From JACKNG01 sp050184115 (GTDB lineage: Bacteria; Pseudomonadota; Gammaproteobacteria; Ga0077536): 64,000 nt of DNA. Numbering within the stretch: the first letter of the stretch is position 1; each line of letters opens with the position of its first letter. The stretch is from the NCBI GenBank assembly GCA_050184115.1, contig JBFXAQ010000003.1:310001-374000 (forward strand), given 5' to 3'. A model generated the notes under the pieces. The model made no database searches, was not told the origin of the DNA, and saw only the letters and a program-made list of their open reading frames with translations. The position numbers and the translations under genes are program-made. Positions 39,701 through 47,734 of the stretch are shown here, piece after piece.

Positions 39701-41362
39701 TCAGCCGCCCGAACGCGCCGCCTGCTGCGGCTCCGGCGCGCCGGTGAGTTCGATGCCTTCGTAACCCTGCTCGGCGACCATGTTGATGGTCGAGACGTAC
39801 TTGGGCGAACCACCGTTGTAGACGAAGTAGCGGATCTTGCCCGCCTCGTGGCCATCGACGTTGGAGTTGTAGCCGGTGAACCAGGACTTGGCCTTGCGCA
39901 TCAGCATGGTCGAGTACATCTTCTCGACGTGGCGCGTCCAGCGCTCCTCGGCCGCCGCCGTGGCGTCGGCCCGGGTGTAGCCGTTGGCCCACACGTACTG
40001 CATGAATTCCGTACACCAGTCGACCCCGGTCTCGATGCCGCGCGGGTAGTTGGTCGAGGCCGAGCCGCTCTGCGGCCCCGCCGGCATGAGCAGGTTGGGG
40101 AAGCCGTGGATGAACATGCCGAGGTAGGTCTGCGGGCCGTCGCGCCACTTGTCACGCAGCTTCTCGCCGCCGACACCCTGGATGTCGATGTGATCGAAGG
40201 CGCCGGTGATGGCATCGAAGCCGGTGGCGTAGACGATGACGTCGAACTCGTACTCCGCCGCGCTGGTCTTGATGCCGCGCGCGGTGATGCGCTCGATGGG
40301 GGTCTCGGCGACGTCGACCAGGTGCACGTGATCGAGGTTGTAGGCTTCGTAGTAATGCGTCTCCAGCGGCACGCGCTGCACGCCGAAGCCATGGTCGCGC
40401 GGCACCAGCTTCTCGGCCGTGACCGGGTCCTTGACGCGCCGGCGGATGCGATCGGCGATGTACTCGGAGAACTCGGCGTTGGCTTCCTCGTCGGTGAAGA
40501 TCTCGCGGAAGTTCTGCAGCCAGATGCCGAAGCCGGGTTCGTCGTAGAGGCGATCCCACAGCTTCACGCGCTCTTCGCGCGAGACCTCGTAGAAGCCGCG
40601 TCGATCGGGTTCGTGTTCGAAGCCGCCCGGGGTGCGCTTGCAGGTTTCGAAGATCTCGTCGTAACGGGTACGGATCTCGGCCATCTTCTCGGCCGTGATC
40701 TCGTAGTTGTTGAGCGGTGCGGCCCAGTTCGCGCGGCGCTGGAAGACGTGCAGCGAGCCGACCTCGGGCGCGATGGCGCCGATGACCTGGATGGCGGTGG
40801 CGCCGGTACCGATGATGCCGACCCGCTTGCCCTTGAGATCGATGCCTTCGTGCGGCCAGTAATAGGTATGGAAAGCCGGGCCCTTGAAGTCCTCGCGGCC
40901 CGGGATGCGCGGCAGGGTCGGCTGCGACAGCAGGCCGAGGCCGAGGGCGAGGAAACGACAGGTGAGATCGCGGCCGTCGCTGATGTGCAGGCGCCAGAGA
41001 TCGGCGTCCTCGTCGAAATGCGCGCTCTCGACCCGGCTGTTGAACTGCATGTACGGGCGCAGGTTGAACTTGTCGGCAACGAAGTTCAGGTACTTCAGGT
41101 TCTCGGGCTGGCTCGAGTAGGCCTCGCGCCAGTGCCACTCGTCGAGCAGCTCGCGCGAGAAGGAGTAACCGTAGGTGTAGGACTCCGAGTCGAAGCGCGC
41201 ACCCGGGTAGCGGTTGTTGTACCAGGTGCCGCCGAGATCGGCGGACATCTCGAGCACGGTGGCGTCGATGCCGAGATCGACCAGGCGCTTGATTTGATAG
41301 ATGCCGGCGACGCCGGCACCGATGACGATGACCTCGTGATGCGTGGCGGTCTGCTTGCTCAT
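39701..41362 (-). CDS. flavin-containing / Baeyer-Villiger-type monooxygenase
   Basis: A 553-residue FAD- and NADPH-dependent monooxygenase. It has the FAD-binding GAGVAGIYQIKRL and GTWYNNRYPGARFDSES, the fingerprint FKGPAFHTYYWP matching FxGxxxHxxxW(P/D), and the NADPH-binding GTGATAIQVIGAIAPEVGSL. The C-terminal NLLMPAGPQSGSASTNYPRG is typical of cyclohexanone/steroid-type BVMOs. Such enzymes insert oxygen next to a ketone. The ATG at 41362 (MSKQTATHHEVIVIGAG) starts the Rossmann fold immediately; the frame is open far upstream but is antisense to another gene. It lies just upstream of the selenoprotein gene (23 nt), so the two may be co-transcribed. Confidence 0.92.
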   Translation of the reverse strand: MSKQTATHHEVIVIGAGVAGIYQIKRLVDLGIDATVLEMSADLGGTWYNNRYPGARFDSESYTYGYSFSRELLDEWHWREAYSSQPENLKYLNFVADKFNLRPYMQFNSRVESAHFDEDADLWRLHISDGRDLTCRFLALGLGLLSQPTLPRIPGREDFKGPAFHTYYWPHEGIDLKGKRVGIIGTGATAIQVIGAIAPEVGSLHVFQRRANWAAPLNNYEITAEKMAEIRTRYDEIFETCKRTPGGFEHEPDRRGFYEVSREERVKLWDRLYDEPGFGIWLQNFREIFTDEEANAEFSEYIADRIRRRVKDPVTAEKLVPRDHGFGVQRVPLETHYYEAYNLDHVHLVDVAETPIERITARGIKTSAAEYEFDVIVYATGFDAITGAFDHIDIQGVGGEKLRDKWRDGPQTYLGMFIHGFPNLLMPAGPQSGSASTNYPRGIETGVDWCTEFMQYVWANGYTRADATAAAEERWTRHVEKMYSTMLMRKAKSWFTGYNSNVDGHEAGKIRYFVYNGGSPKYVSTINMVAEQGYEGIELTGAPEPQQAARSGG

Positions 41363-41525
41363 GGGGCTGCTCCTGCGGGATCGGGGCCGGCGCGCGGTCG
41401 GCCGGCAACGTGAGAACTGCCGGATGATAACCGCCGCGCGCGGCCATCGCACGCTTGCGGCCGCCCCGTTGACCGGTGCGCCGGGCCGGCGACAATGAGC
41501 GCCCCGCCGCAACGAGGAGCGCATC

Positions 41526-42161
41526 GTGAGCCGCAGCGCCGACTGGTATTTCGACTTCATTTCGCCGTTCGCCTACCTGCAGTTCAGGCATTTCCATCGC
41601 CTGCCGGCGGATCTCGAAGTGCGGCTCGTGCCGGTCCTCTTCGCCGGCCTGCTCGGCCATTGGGAACACAAGGGGCCGGCCGAGATCCCGGCCAAGCGCG
41701 TGCAGACCTACCGCTACACGCATTGGCTCGCGCACCGGCTCGGCGTGCCCTTCCGTGTTCCGCCGGCGCATCCCTTCAACCCGCTCGCGGCACTGCGCCT
41801 GGCGATCGCACTGGAGGCGCGCGAGGAAGCCGTCGCCGGCATCTTCGAGTTCATTTGGGGCGAAGGCGGCGACATCGGCGCAGCGGGCGCGCTCGACACC
41901 CTTGCCGCACGCCTCGACGTGCCGGATGCCGCGGCGCTGATCGACGCGCCGGCGGTCAAGCAGGCTCTGCGCGACAACACGGACGCGGCCATCGCACGCG
42001 GTGTCTACGGTGTACCGACCTTCGCCGTCGACGACGAGCTGTTCTGGGGCTTCGACGCCACGGACATGCTGCTCGACTATCTCGCCGACCCGGCCTTGCT
42101 GCAGGACCCGGAGATGCAGCGCCTGGCGCAACTGCCGAGCGCGGCGACCCGTCGCGCCTGA
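41526..42161 (+). CDS. 2-hydroxychromene-2-carboxylate isomerase / DsbA-like protein
   Basis: A 211-residue DsbA/kappa-GST fold protein. The active-site region reads DWYFDFISPFAYLQF, with Ser in place of the thioredoxin Cys pair, as in 2-hydroxychromene-2-carboxylate isomerases of naphthalene-type catabolism. The cis-Pro loop GVYGVPTFAVDDELFWG is conserved. It uses glutathione. The start is a GTG at 41526 with AACGAGGAGC upstream. It is divergent from the monooxygenase gene. The actual substrate may differ from hydroxychromene carboxylate, since the family is broad. Confidence 0.85.
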   Translation: MSRSADWYFDFISPFAYLQFRHFHRLPADLEVRLVPVLFAGLLGHWEHKGPAEIPAKRVQTYRYTHWLAHRLGVPFRVPPAHPFNPLAALRLAIALEAREEAVAGIFEFIWGEGGDIGAAGALDTLAARLDVPDAAALIDAPAVKQALRDNTDAAIARGVYGVPTFAVDDELFWGFDATDMLLDYLADPALLQDPEMQRLAQLPSAATRRA

Positions 42162-42279
42162 ACAGCCCCGCGGGCCTCGCTGCGGCGCCTGGCGCGCACG
42201 GGTCCGAGCGGTCCTTTGACGCAGCCGCGGCGAGCGGCAAGACTGGATCGCCCGGCCATGCCACCTCCAAGGGAGAACA

Positions 42280-44091
42280 ATGCCTGTCACGACCGTCGCC
42301 GCGCGCGTCCTGCGCCTGCTCCTCGCCTTGACCGCCTGCGCCGCGCTCGGCGCAACGCCGGTCCAGGCCCAGTTCGGTGCGCCTGCCGCGCCGCCCGCGA
42401 CCGCCAACGCCGCCGCCGAACCGCCACCGATCCCGGACACCCTGGCGACCCCGCGCGCCACCATGGAAACCTTCCTCGACGCCATGCAGGGGCTGCGCGA
42501 GCACCGCGACGGCGCGCTGGACGAGGCCCTGTCCACCATCGACCTCGGCGACGTCAACCCGCTGGTACGGCGCGAGAAGGGCGAGGAGATCGCCTGGATG
42601 CTCGACGAGGTCATCACGCTCACGCGCGAACCGGATACCGCGCGATTCTCCACGCGCAGGAACGGCAAGCCGTTCGTGTTCCAGACCTACGATGCCGGAC
42701 AGATCGCCATCGGCTTCGAGGAGCAGGTCGGCTGGCGCTTCTCACGCGACACCGTCAGCGCGCTGCCGGTGATCCTCGATCACCTGCTCGCAACCAGCGC
42801 GGCCGAAGGCGTCGAGGTCGACCGCTCCGACCTGCCCCTGCACCTGCGCCTGCGCGCCCGCATCCCGCAACAACTGCGCGAGCGCAGCTTCATTCTCGAG
42901 CAGTGGCAGTGGGCCGGGATCGCGCTGACCGTGCTGGTCGGTATCGTCCTCGACAAGCTGCTCGCTCTCAGCCTGCACGGCATCGTGCACCTGTGGCGGC
43001 GCCGTTATGCCGAAGGCGCCTTCCGCAACCTCGACGACGACATCCTGCGCCCGCTCGGACTGATGGCGATGGCCCTGGTGTGGTGGTCGGGCCTCAACCT
43101 GCTCAGCCTGCCCGACGGCGTGCTGGCGGTGCTGCTGGTTTCGGTCAAGTTCCTCGTGTGCTTCTCGGCGGTGTGGGGCGCCTATCGCCTGGTCGACCTG
43201 TTCTCGGCCTACCTGCTCGATCGCGCACTCGTCACCGAAAGCCGCCTCGACGATGCCGTGGTGCCGCTGGTGACCAAGACCATCAAGGTCTTCGTCACGG
43301 TGATGGGCGTGGTCTTCATCGCCGACAACCTCGACATCGACGTCACCGGGCTCCTCGCCGGCCTCGGTCTCGGCGGCCTCGCTTTCGCGCTCGCCGCCAA
43401 GGACGTCGCCGGCAACCTGTTCGGCTCGATCACGGTGCTGCTCGACCAGACCTTCCACGTCGGCGACTGGGTCAAGATCGGCGACGTCGAAGGCACGGTC
43501 GAGCGCATCGGCTTCCGCTCGACGCGCATCCGCACGTTCTACAACTCGCTGGTGTCGGTACCGAACTCGACCTTCATCACGGCCAATGTCGACAACCTCG
43601 GCGCGCGCCGCTACCGCCGCTACAGCTCGACCTTCGGCATCGCCTACGACACGCCACCGGAGCGCATCGAGGCCTTCTGTGCGGGATTACGCGAGATCGT
43701 GCGCAGCCACCCGTACATGCGCCAGGACAACTTCCACGTCTACTTCAACGACCTCGGCGAATCCTCGCTGAACATCCTCGTCTACATCTTCTTCGAGGCG
43801 CCCGACTGGGGCACCGAGCTGCGCGAGCGGCACCGCTTCCTGCTCGACGCGGTGCGCCTTGCCCACCGTCTCGGCGTCGAGTTCGCCTTCCCCACCCGCA
43901 CGCTCTACATGCGCCAGGGCGAGGACACGCCGTTGCCCCTGCCGGGCGACGCCTTCGTCCCCGCCGAGGCCGACGACGCGGCCCGCGCACGCGGTCGCGC
44001 GGAAGCGCGCGCCATCGTCGGCGCCACCTTGGGCGAGGGCGTCAAGCCGCCACCGGTCGGGCAGCGCGGCGAGGTCCACCAGGGCGAGTAA
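42280..44091 (+). CDS. MscS-family mechanosensitive ion channel
   Basis: A 603-residue channel. A signal peptide (RVLRLLLALTACAALGA to VQAQ) and a periplasmic helical domain of about 180 residues precede several membrane segments (WAGIALTVLVGIVLDKLLAL; PLGLMAMALVWWSGLNLLSL; VLAVLLVSVKFLVCFSAVWG). The pore helix region is IDVTGLLAGLGLGGLAFALA followed by the conserved KDVAGNLFGSITVLLDQTFH, VGDWVKIGDVEGTVERIG. It opens on membrane tension to release solutes in osmotic downshock. The N-terminal periplasmic part makes it larger than E. coli MscS and closer to YbdG/YnaI-type proteins. The ATG at 42280 is preceded by AAGGGAG. Confidence 0.92.
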   Translation: MPVTTVAARVLRLLLALTACAALGATPVQAQFGAPAAPPATANAAAEPPPIPDTLATPRATMETFLDAMQGLREHRDGALDEALSTIDLGDVNPLVRREKGEEIAWMLDEVITLTREPDTARFSTRRNGKPFVFQTYDAGQIAIGFEEQVGWRFSRDTVSALPVILDHLLATSAAEGVEVDRSDLPLHLRLRARIPQQLRERSFILEQWQWAGIALTVLVGIVLDKLLALSLHGIVHLWRRRYAEGAFRNLDDDILRPLGLMAMALVWWSGLNLLSLPDGVLAVLLVSVKFLVCFSAVWGAYRLVDLFSAYLLDRALVTESRLDDAVVPLVTKTIKVFVTVMGVVFIADNLDIDVTGLLAGLGLGGLAFALAAKDVAGNLFGSITVLLDQTFHVGDWVKIGDVEGTVERIGFRSTRIRTFYNSLVSVPNSTFITANVDNLGARRYRRYSSTFGIAYDTPPERIEAFCAGLREIVRSHPYMRQDNFHVYFNDLGESSLNILVYIFFEAPDWGTELRERHRFLLDAVRLAHRLGVEFAFPTRTLYMRQGEDTPLPLPGDAFVPAEADDAARARGRAEARAIVGATLGEGVKPPPVGQRGEVHQGE

Positions 44092-44102
44092 CGGACTGCG
44101 CG

Positions 44103-45344
44103 CTACCGATGGTCCCCGCGCGTCGTGCGGAATCGACGCAAGAGGACGAGCGCAAGCGCGGTGGCAGGCCACGCCATCCCCGGGAGGGGTACGGGCGCTG
44201 CGACCTGGTCTACGGCGAAGCCGACGGCACCCAACACGAAGCCGTCACCATTGGAGAAGGCGCGGATGAGGACTTCGTCTTGCGCGTTGCCGAGTGTTCC
44301 CTCCACGCTCGACAACACGACCCCGGTGATGTCCCAGCCCTGCCGGGCACCGCTGACGCTGAAGCCACCCGCGGCATCGTGATTCGCAGCCCCGAAGGAA
44401 CCCGTGGCGTCGGTGACACCCGTCGCATCATTGATCTGCGACGCGAAGAAGTTGTCGACGGGATTACCGGCAGTGGCAAGCGCGACCAAGCCTGCGGCAT
44501 GGGGCCCGATCAGAAGTTGATCGCCCTGGACATTGGCATCGCCCTCCAGGGCGGCGACGACGACGTGGCCGGTCACGGTCCCGGTCCCCGGGGTCATGAA
44601 CCCGGTAATGGCGATATCCGAGAACGTGCCGTCCTCGACAAAGCTGCCGTCCGTGACGACGCTGAGATGACGCAGCGGCGCGTTGGGATCAGCGAACGCG
44701 ACGATCAGTGACCACCCGGCAGCATTCAGCGTGTTCACGGTATCGGACTGCGTCGCAGGGACGCCGCGAACCGTGTAGCCGCCCGCGCCTTGTTGCGCCA
44801 CGAAACTGGTCACGTCCGCCGAGCGCTGGTAGAAATTCACGGCGAATCCACCGGACGAATTGTAGGCGAGCGTGCTGGCGGAGACGGGGTCGGGCGCGAC
44901 CAGCAGCGTGCCACCCTGGGGACCCTCGATGTGGATCGCGCTGTCGAGAAACGCGCTGACGTTCTCCGCCCCATAGGCATAACTTCCGCCCCAGATCAGC
45001 TCCGTGTACAGAACGGTGCTGCCGAGCGGCAGCATCAACGCACCCGTCGAACCGTTCTGCTGCCACTGGCTGGTGGTGCCCGCCGGCCATGGATTGCCCG
45101 GGTTGGCCGGTACGTTATCGACCGACCCGCCGTCAGTCGTGATGAAGGTGCCGATCGAATCGCGCGTACCCGGGCCGTTCGCATTGGTCTGCTTGGCGAG
45201 GCCAAGCGCATTACCCGCGACGGTGACGTCGCCTTGCACGACCGCCGCGTAGCGGAGTGTCGCCGCATTCACAGTGCACGCACTGACAGCCATGGCCAGC
45301 GTCATGACAATGCCGAAACCGAGCCGTGTCGAGATCTGTTTCAT
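44103..45344 (-). CDS. secreted protein with VPLP-type C-terminal sorting tail
   Basis: A 413-residue exported protein. It has a signal peptide (MKQISTRLGFGIVMTLAMAV) ending near the NAA cleavage site with one Cys in the leader. The all-beta body has Ser/Thr/Gly-rich turns. The tail is AAPVPLPGMAWPATALALVL followed by LRRFRTTRGDHR, a hydrophobic segment and basic end like PEP-CTERM but with VPLP in place of PEP, a variant known from other exosortase-type systems. The ATG at 45344 has GCGGAGG upstream. The 68 nt before it include the shared palindrome TCCGCCGTTTGGCGGA. Function unknown; a surface-exposed filament or matrix role is plausible. Confidence 0.75.
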   Translation of the reverse strand: MKQISTRLGFGIVMTLAMAVSACTVNAATLRYAAVVQGDVTVAGNALGLAKQTNANGPGTRDSIGTFITTDGGSVDNVPANPGNPWPAGTTSQWQQNGSTGALMLPLGSTVLYTELIWGGSYAYGAENVSAFLDSAIHIEGPQGGTLLVAPDPVSASTLAYNSSGGFAVNFYQRSADVTSFVAQQGAGGYTVRGVPATQSDTVNTLNAAGWSLIVAFADPNAPLRHLSVVTDGSFVEDGTFSDIAITGFMTPGTGTVTGHVVVAALEGDANVQGDQLLIGPHAAGLVALATAGNPVDNFFASQINDATGVTDATGSFGAANHDAAGGFSVSGARQGWDITGVVLSSVEGTLGNAQDEVLIRAFSNGDGFVLGAVGFAVDQVAAPVPLPGMAWPATALALVLLRRFRTTRGDHR

Positions 45345-45666
45345 GGGCCGGAGCCTCCGCTGTCCGCGCATCGCGTCGTCGAGACGCTACGCGAGACACT
45401 CACCGGCCAACATCCGCCGTTTGGCGGAGACCTCGCGGTTGTTTGCGTTTGTTTACGCTCTGGCGAAGCGGCTGAACGCGCGGCGTCACGCGTTGATCTC
45501 ACGCCCGCCCGCCGCCGTCACGTTCAGTTCAGGCTACGGATTGGTGCGCTGCTCGCGTCATTCGACTGCTCGCGGTCGAACACCACGAGGCAATCGAGGC
45601 CTCCCCAGCCATGCTACAAGCGAACCGTAGGCCGGCCTGTGGTCGGTTGATCGAAAGGTCATTCGC
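45345..45666. other. intergenic region with promoter of the VPLP-tail gene
   Basis: About 320 bp between the starts/ends of two minus-strand genes. It contains the TCCGCCGTTTGGCGGA palindrome at 45413-45428 and an AT-richer stretch (gttgtttgcgtttgtttacg, around 45437-45460) that is the most likely promoter area of the VPLP-tail gene. The rest, 45470-45660, shows no reading frame with protein-like character and no hairpin. It must also hold the terminator of the two-partner secretion operon, but none is obvious. Confidence 0.5.
45413..45428. promoter_or_regulatory. palindromic operator candidate shared with the TPS/luxR region
   Basis: TCCGCCGTTTGGCGGA, a dyad with 6-bp arms (TCCGCC/GGCGGA) and 4-nt centre, lies 68 nt upstream of the VPLP-tail gene. 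It matches 14 of 16 bases of the palindrome at 55848-55863 between the adhesin and luxR genes. Two such sites upstream of surface-protein genes suggest a common regulator, most simply the LuxR protein encoded at 55929. Confidence 0.55.
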
Positions 45667-47238
45667 TCAGTAGCGCAGCAGCAGCGCGACGTGCCCGCGG
45701 TTGGCGCCCTGCTGGCCTTCGTCGCCGCTGACGACGTAGGCCCAGTCGGCGGCCAGCGCGGCGTGGTCGCGCCATTGCCAGCGCAGGCCGAGGCCGAGGC
45801 TGGTGGCGTGCGCGTCGCCGCCTTCGACCCCGCCCGCATCGTTCTGCCACAGCACACCGGAATCGACGAACGCCAGCGCGCGCAGACTGCCGGCGAGCGG
45901 TGGGGTCAACGCTTCGCCGACCGCGACCAGGCCCGAATCGCCGGTCGCGTTGCGCTCGTTCAGGCCGCGCAGGCCGGCCGCGCCGCCGAGCCCGATCTGC
46001 TCGCCGGCGGTGAGGGCGTCCTCCGAGAACTGTCCGCGCAGACGCGCGGCCAGGGTCCAGTCCGCCCACGGCCGCGTCCAGCCGAGCGCGAAACGTAGTG
46101 CCTGCCAGGCCGGATGCGCGCCGGCACGGTTGGCGCGGTAGGCGCGCGCGGTGTCGTGGCCGCCCGTGCCGGTGTTGACGGCGAGTTCGACGGCGTGGTC
46201 AGCGACGAAGCCGGCGCCGGCATAGCTGCCGGCGTAACGCGCGAGCACGGGCCGCGCGCGCAGGTCCTGGCCCAGCGGCAGGCCGGCGAAACTGAGGTCG
46301 TTCTGGAAACTGCGATCCTCGATACCGACCTCGGCGGTATGCCGGTAGGCACCGATCGGCGCGAGCTGCTGCGACCAGCGCAGGCCGAGGAACTCACCCT
46401 GCCCGCGCACTTCGAAGAAGCGCGCCACGGTGCCGAAATCGGAGTCCGAGTAGGTGTAGTAGACGCTCACCGCACCGTGCAGGGCATAGATCGGCGCGCG
46501 GTAGTAGAGACCGTACTGCTCGATCTGGCCCCAGTGGCCCGGCGCACCGGTATAGGTCGCGGTGAGCGCGTGGTCGCGGCCGAACAGGTTGGCGTGCTGC
46601 ACGCCGAAACCGGTGCGCAGCTGGCCGCTGTCGTCGGTGCCGCTGTCATCGACGGTGGCGAACACGCCCCACGGCCGCCGTTCGTTCACGCGCACGCCGA
46701 TGTCGACGGTGTCGGGCGCCGTGCCTTCCAGCAGCACGGTGGTGAGCTGGCGCGACGGATGCTCGTTGGCAAAGAGCTGATCGCGCGCGATCTCGGCCAG
46801 GCGCGGGCTCGCGCCCGGCACGAGCGTCGGCAGGGCGCGGCGCACGTTGGCGGCGTCGAAATAGTGTCCTTCCTCGATGCGCAGATCGCCGATGGTGAAG
46901 CGCACCAGTTCGAGCCTGACCGTCCCCGCCACCGTCTGCGGCGGCACCACGGCCAGGACGAGAACGTGGCCGGCCGCGTGCAGGGCGCGGGTCAGCGCGG
47001 CGGCAGCGGCATCGAGGTCGTCGAGCGTACGCTCGGGCCCGAGGAAGCCATCGAGCACGGCGGCGGTGTCGGCCGCCGACAAGGGGTTGTCGCCCTCGAC
47101 CGTGAAGGCGTCGACGGCGAAGCCGAGATCGGCGGCCGCGGCCGTCAGCAGCCACAAGGCGCAGACGGGTGCAGCAAGCGCGCGCAGGGCGGCAGCGCGC
47201 CGGCGCGGGGTCGGCGCCACCGGGGTACCGCGCGCCAT
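45667..47238 (-). CDS. ShlB/FhaC/HecB family two-partner secretion transporter (TpsB)
   Basis: A 523-residue outer-membrane pore of the TpsB class. After a signal sequence (LAAPVCALWLLTAAAA) come two POTRA-like domains (about 45-200: VDAFTVEGDNPLSAADTAAV, VRLELVRFTIGDLRIEEGHY, VRRALPTLVPGASPRL). The 16-strand barrel follows, with GVQHANLFGRDHALTATYTG and the L6-type VGEALTPPLAGSLRALAFVD region. The C-terminus ends in VALLLRY, an aromatic terminal residue as expected for barrel assembly. It would export the TpsA adhesin of the same operon. The ATG at 47238 follows the preceding gene by 2 nt. Confidence 0.9.
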   Translation of the reverse strand: MARGTPVAPTPRRRAAALRALAAPVCALWLLTAAAADLGFAVDAFTVEGDNPLSAADTAAVLDGFLGPERTLDDLDAAAAALTRALHAAGHVLVLAVVPPQTVAGTVRLELVRFTIGDLRIEEGHYFDAANVRRALPTLVPGASPRLAEIARDQLFANEHPSRQLTTVLLEGTAPDTVDIGVRVNERRPWGVFATVDDSGTDDSGQLRTGFGVQHANLFGRDHALTATYTGAPGHWGQIEQYGLYYRAPIYALHGAVSVYYTYSDSDFGTVARFFEVRGQGEFLGLRWSQQLAPIGAYRHTAEVGIEDRSFQNDLSFAGLPLGQDLRARPVLARYAGSYAGAGFVADHAVELAVNTGTGGHDTARAYRANRAGAHPAWQALRFALGWTRPWADWTLAARLRGQFSEDALTAGEQIGLGGAAGLRGLNERNATGDSGLVAVGEALTPPLAGSLRALAFVDSGVLWQNDAGGVEGGDAHATSLGLGLRWQWRDHAALAADWAYVVSGDEGQQGANRGHVALLLRY

Positions 47239-47240
47239 GG

Positions 47241-47729
47241 TCAGGGCTCGCCGTTGCGCCACGGCAGGTAGTTGCTGCCGACGACTTCGCCGGCGCTGTC
47301 GAGCAGCGCGAAATCGACATCGGCCACCAGCCAGCCGCGCGTGGTGTGGACGAAACGGATGCTGCCGGAGAACCAGTAGCTGCCGGCCGGTATCTCCTTG
47401 CCCTCGACCCAGGCCGCCGCCGGCAGGCGGGCCTTGACCGCGAACAAGCCTTCCAGTCCGCCCGGGTTGTCGGGCAGGCGGACTTCGGTGAGTTCGAGTT
47501 GCTCGATCGCGACCGGCGCACGACCGGCCAGGTTGTCGGCGGCGAAATTGCGCCGCCACGGCGCGGTCAGTGAGAAATCGGATTGCGCCAGCGTGCCGCC
47601 GAAGAAGGCGCGCGTCTTCGCCGCGACCAGCGCGGCGTAATCGGTGTCATCGGCGGCCTGCACCGGCGCGACCGCGGTCACGGCCAGGCAGAACAGCAGG
47701 GCCAGCAGAGTCGTACGGCATGTGCTCAC
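47241..47729 (-). CDS. small exported protein of the two-partner secretion operon
   Basis: A 162-residue protein with a signal peptide (TLLALLFCLAVTAVAPVQAA). The mature part has a beta-rich pattern (VAIEQLELTEVRLPDNPGGL, YWFSGSIRFVHTTRGWLVAD). It is not a recognised family. The start is a GTG at 47729, 5 nt after the stop of the FecR protein, and its stop is 2 nt before the TpsB start, so it is translated as part of the operon. An accessory periplasmic role in secretion or surface assembly is a reasonable guess only. Confidence 0.7.
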   Translation of the reverse strand: MSTCRTTLLALLFCLAVTAVAPVQAADDTDYAALVAAKTRAFFGGTLAQSDFSLTAPWRRNFAADNLAGRAPVAIEQLELTEVRLPDNPGGLEGLFAVKARLPAAAWVEGKEIPAGSYWFSGSIRFVHTTRGWLVADVDFALLDSAGEVVGSNYLPWRNGEP

Positions 47730-47734
47730 GGCGG

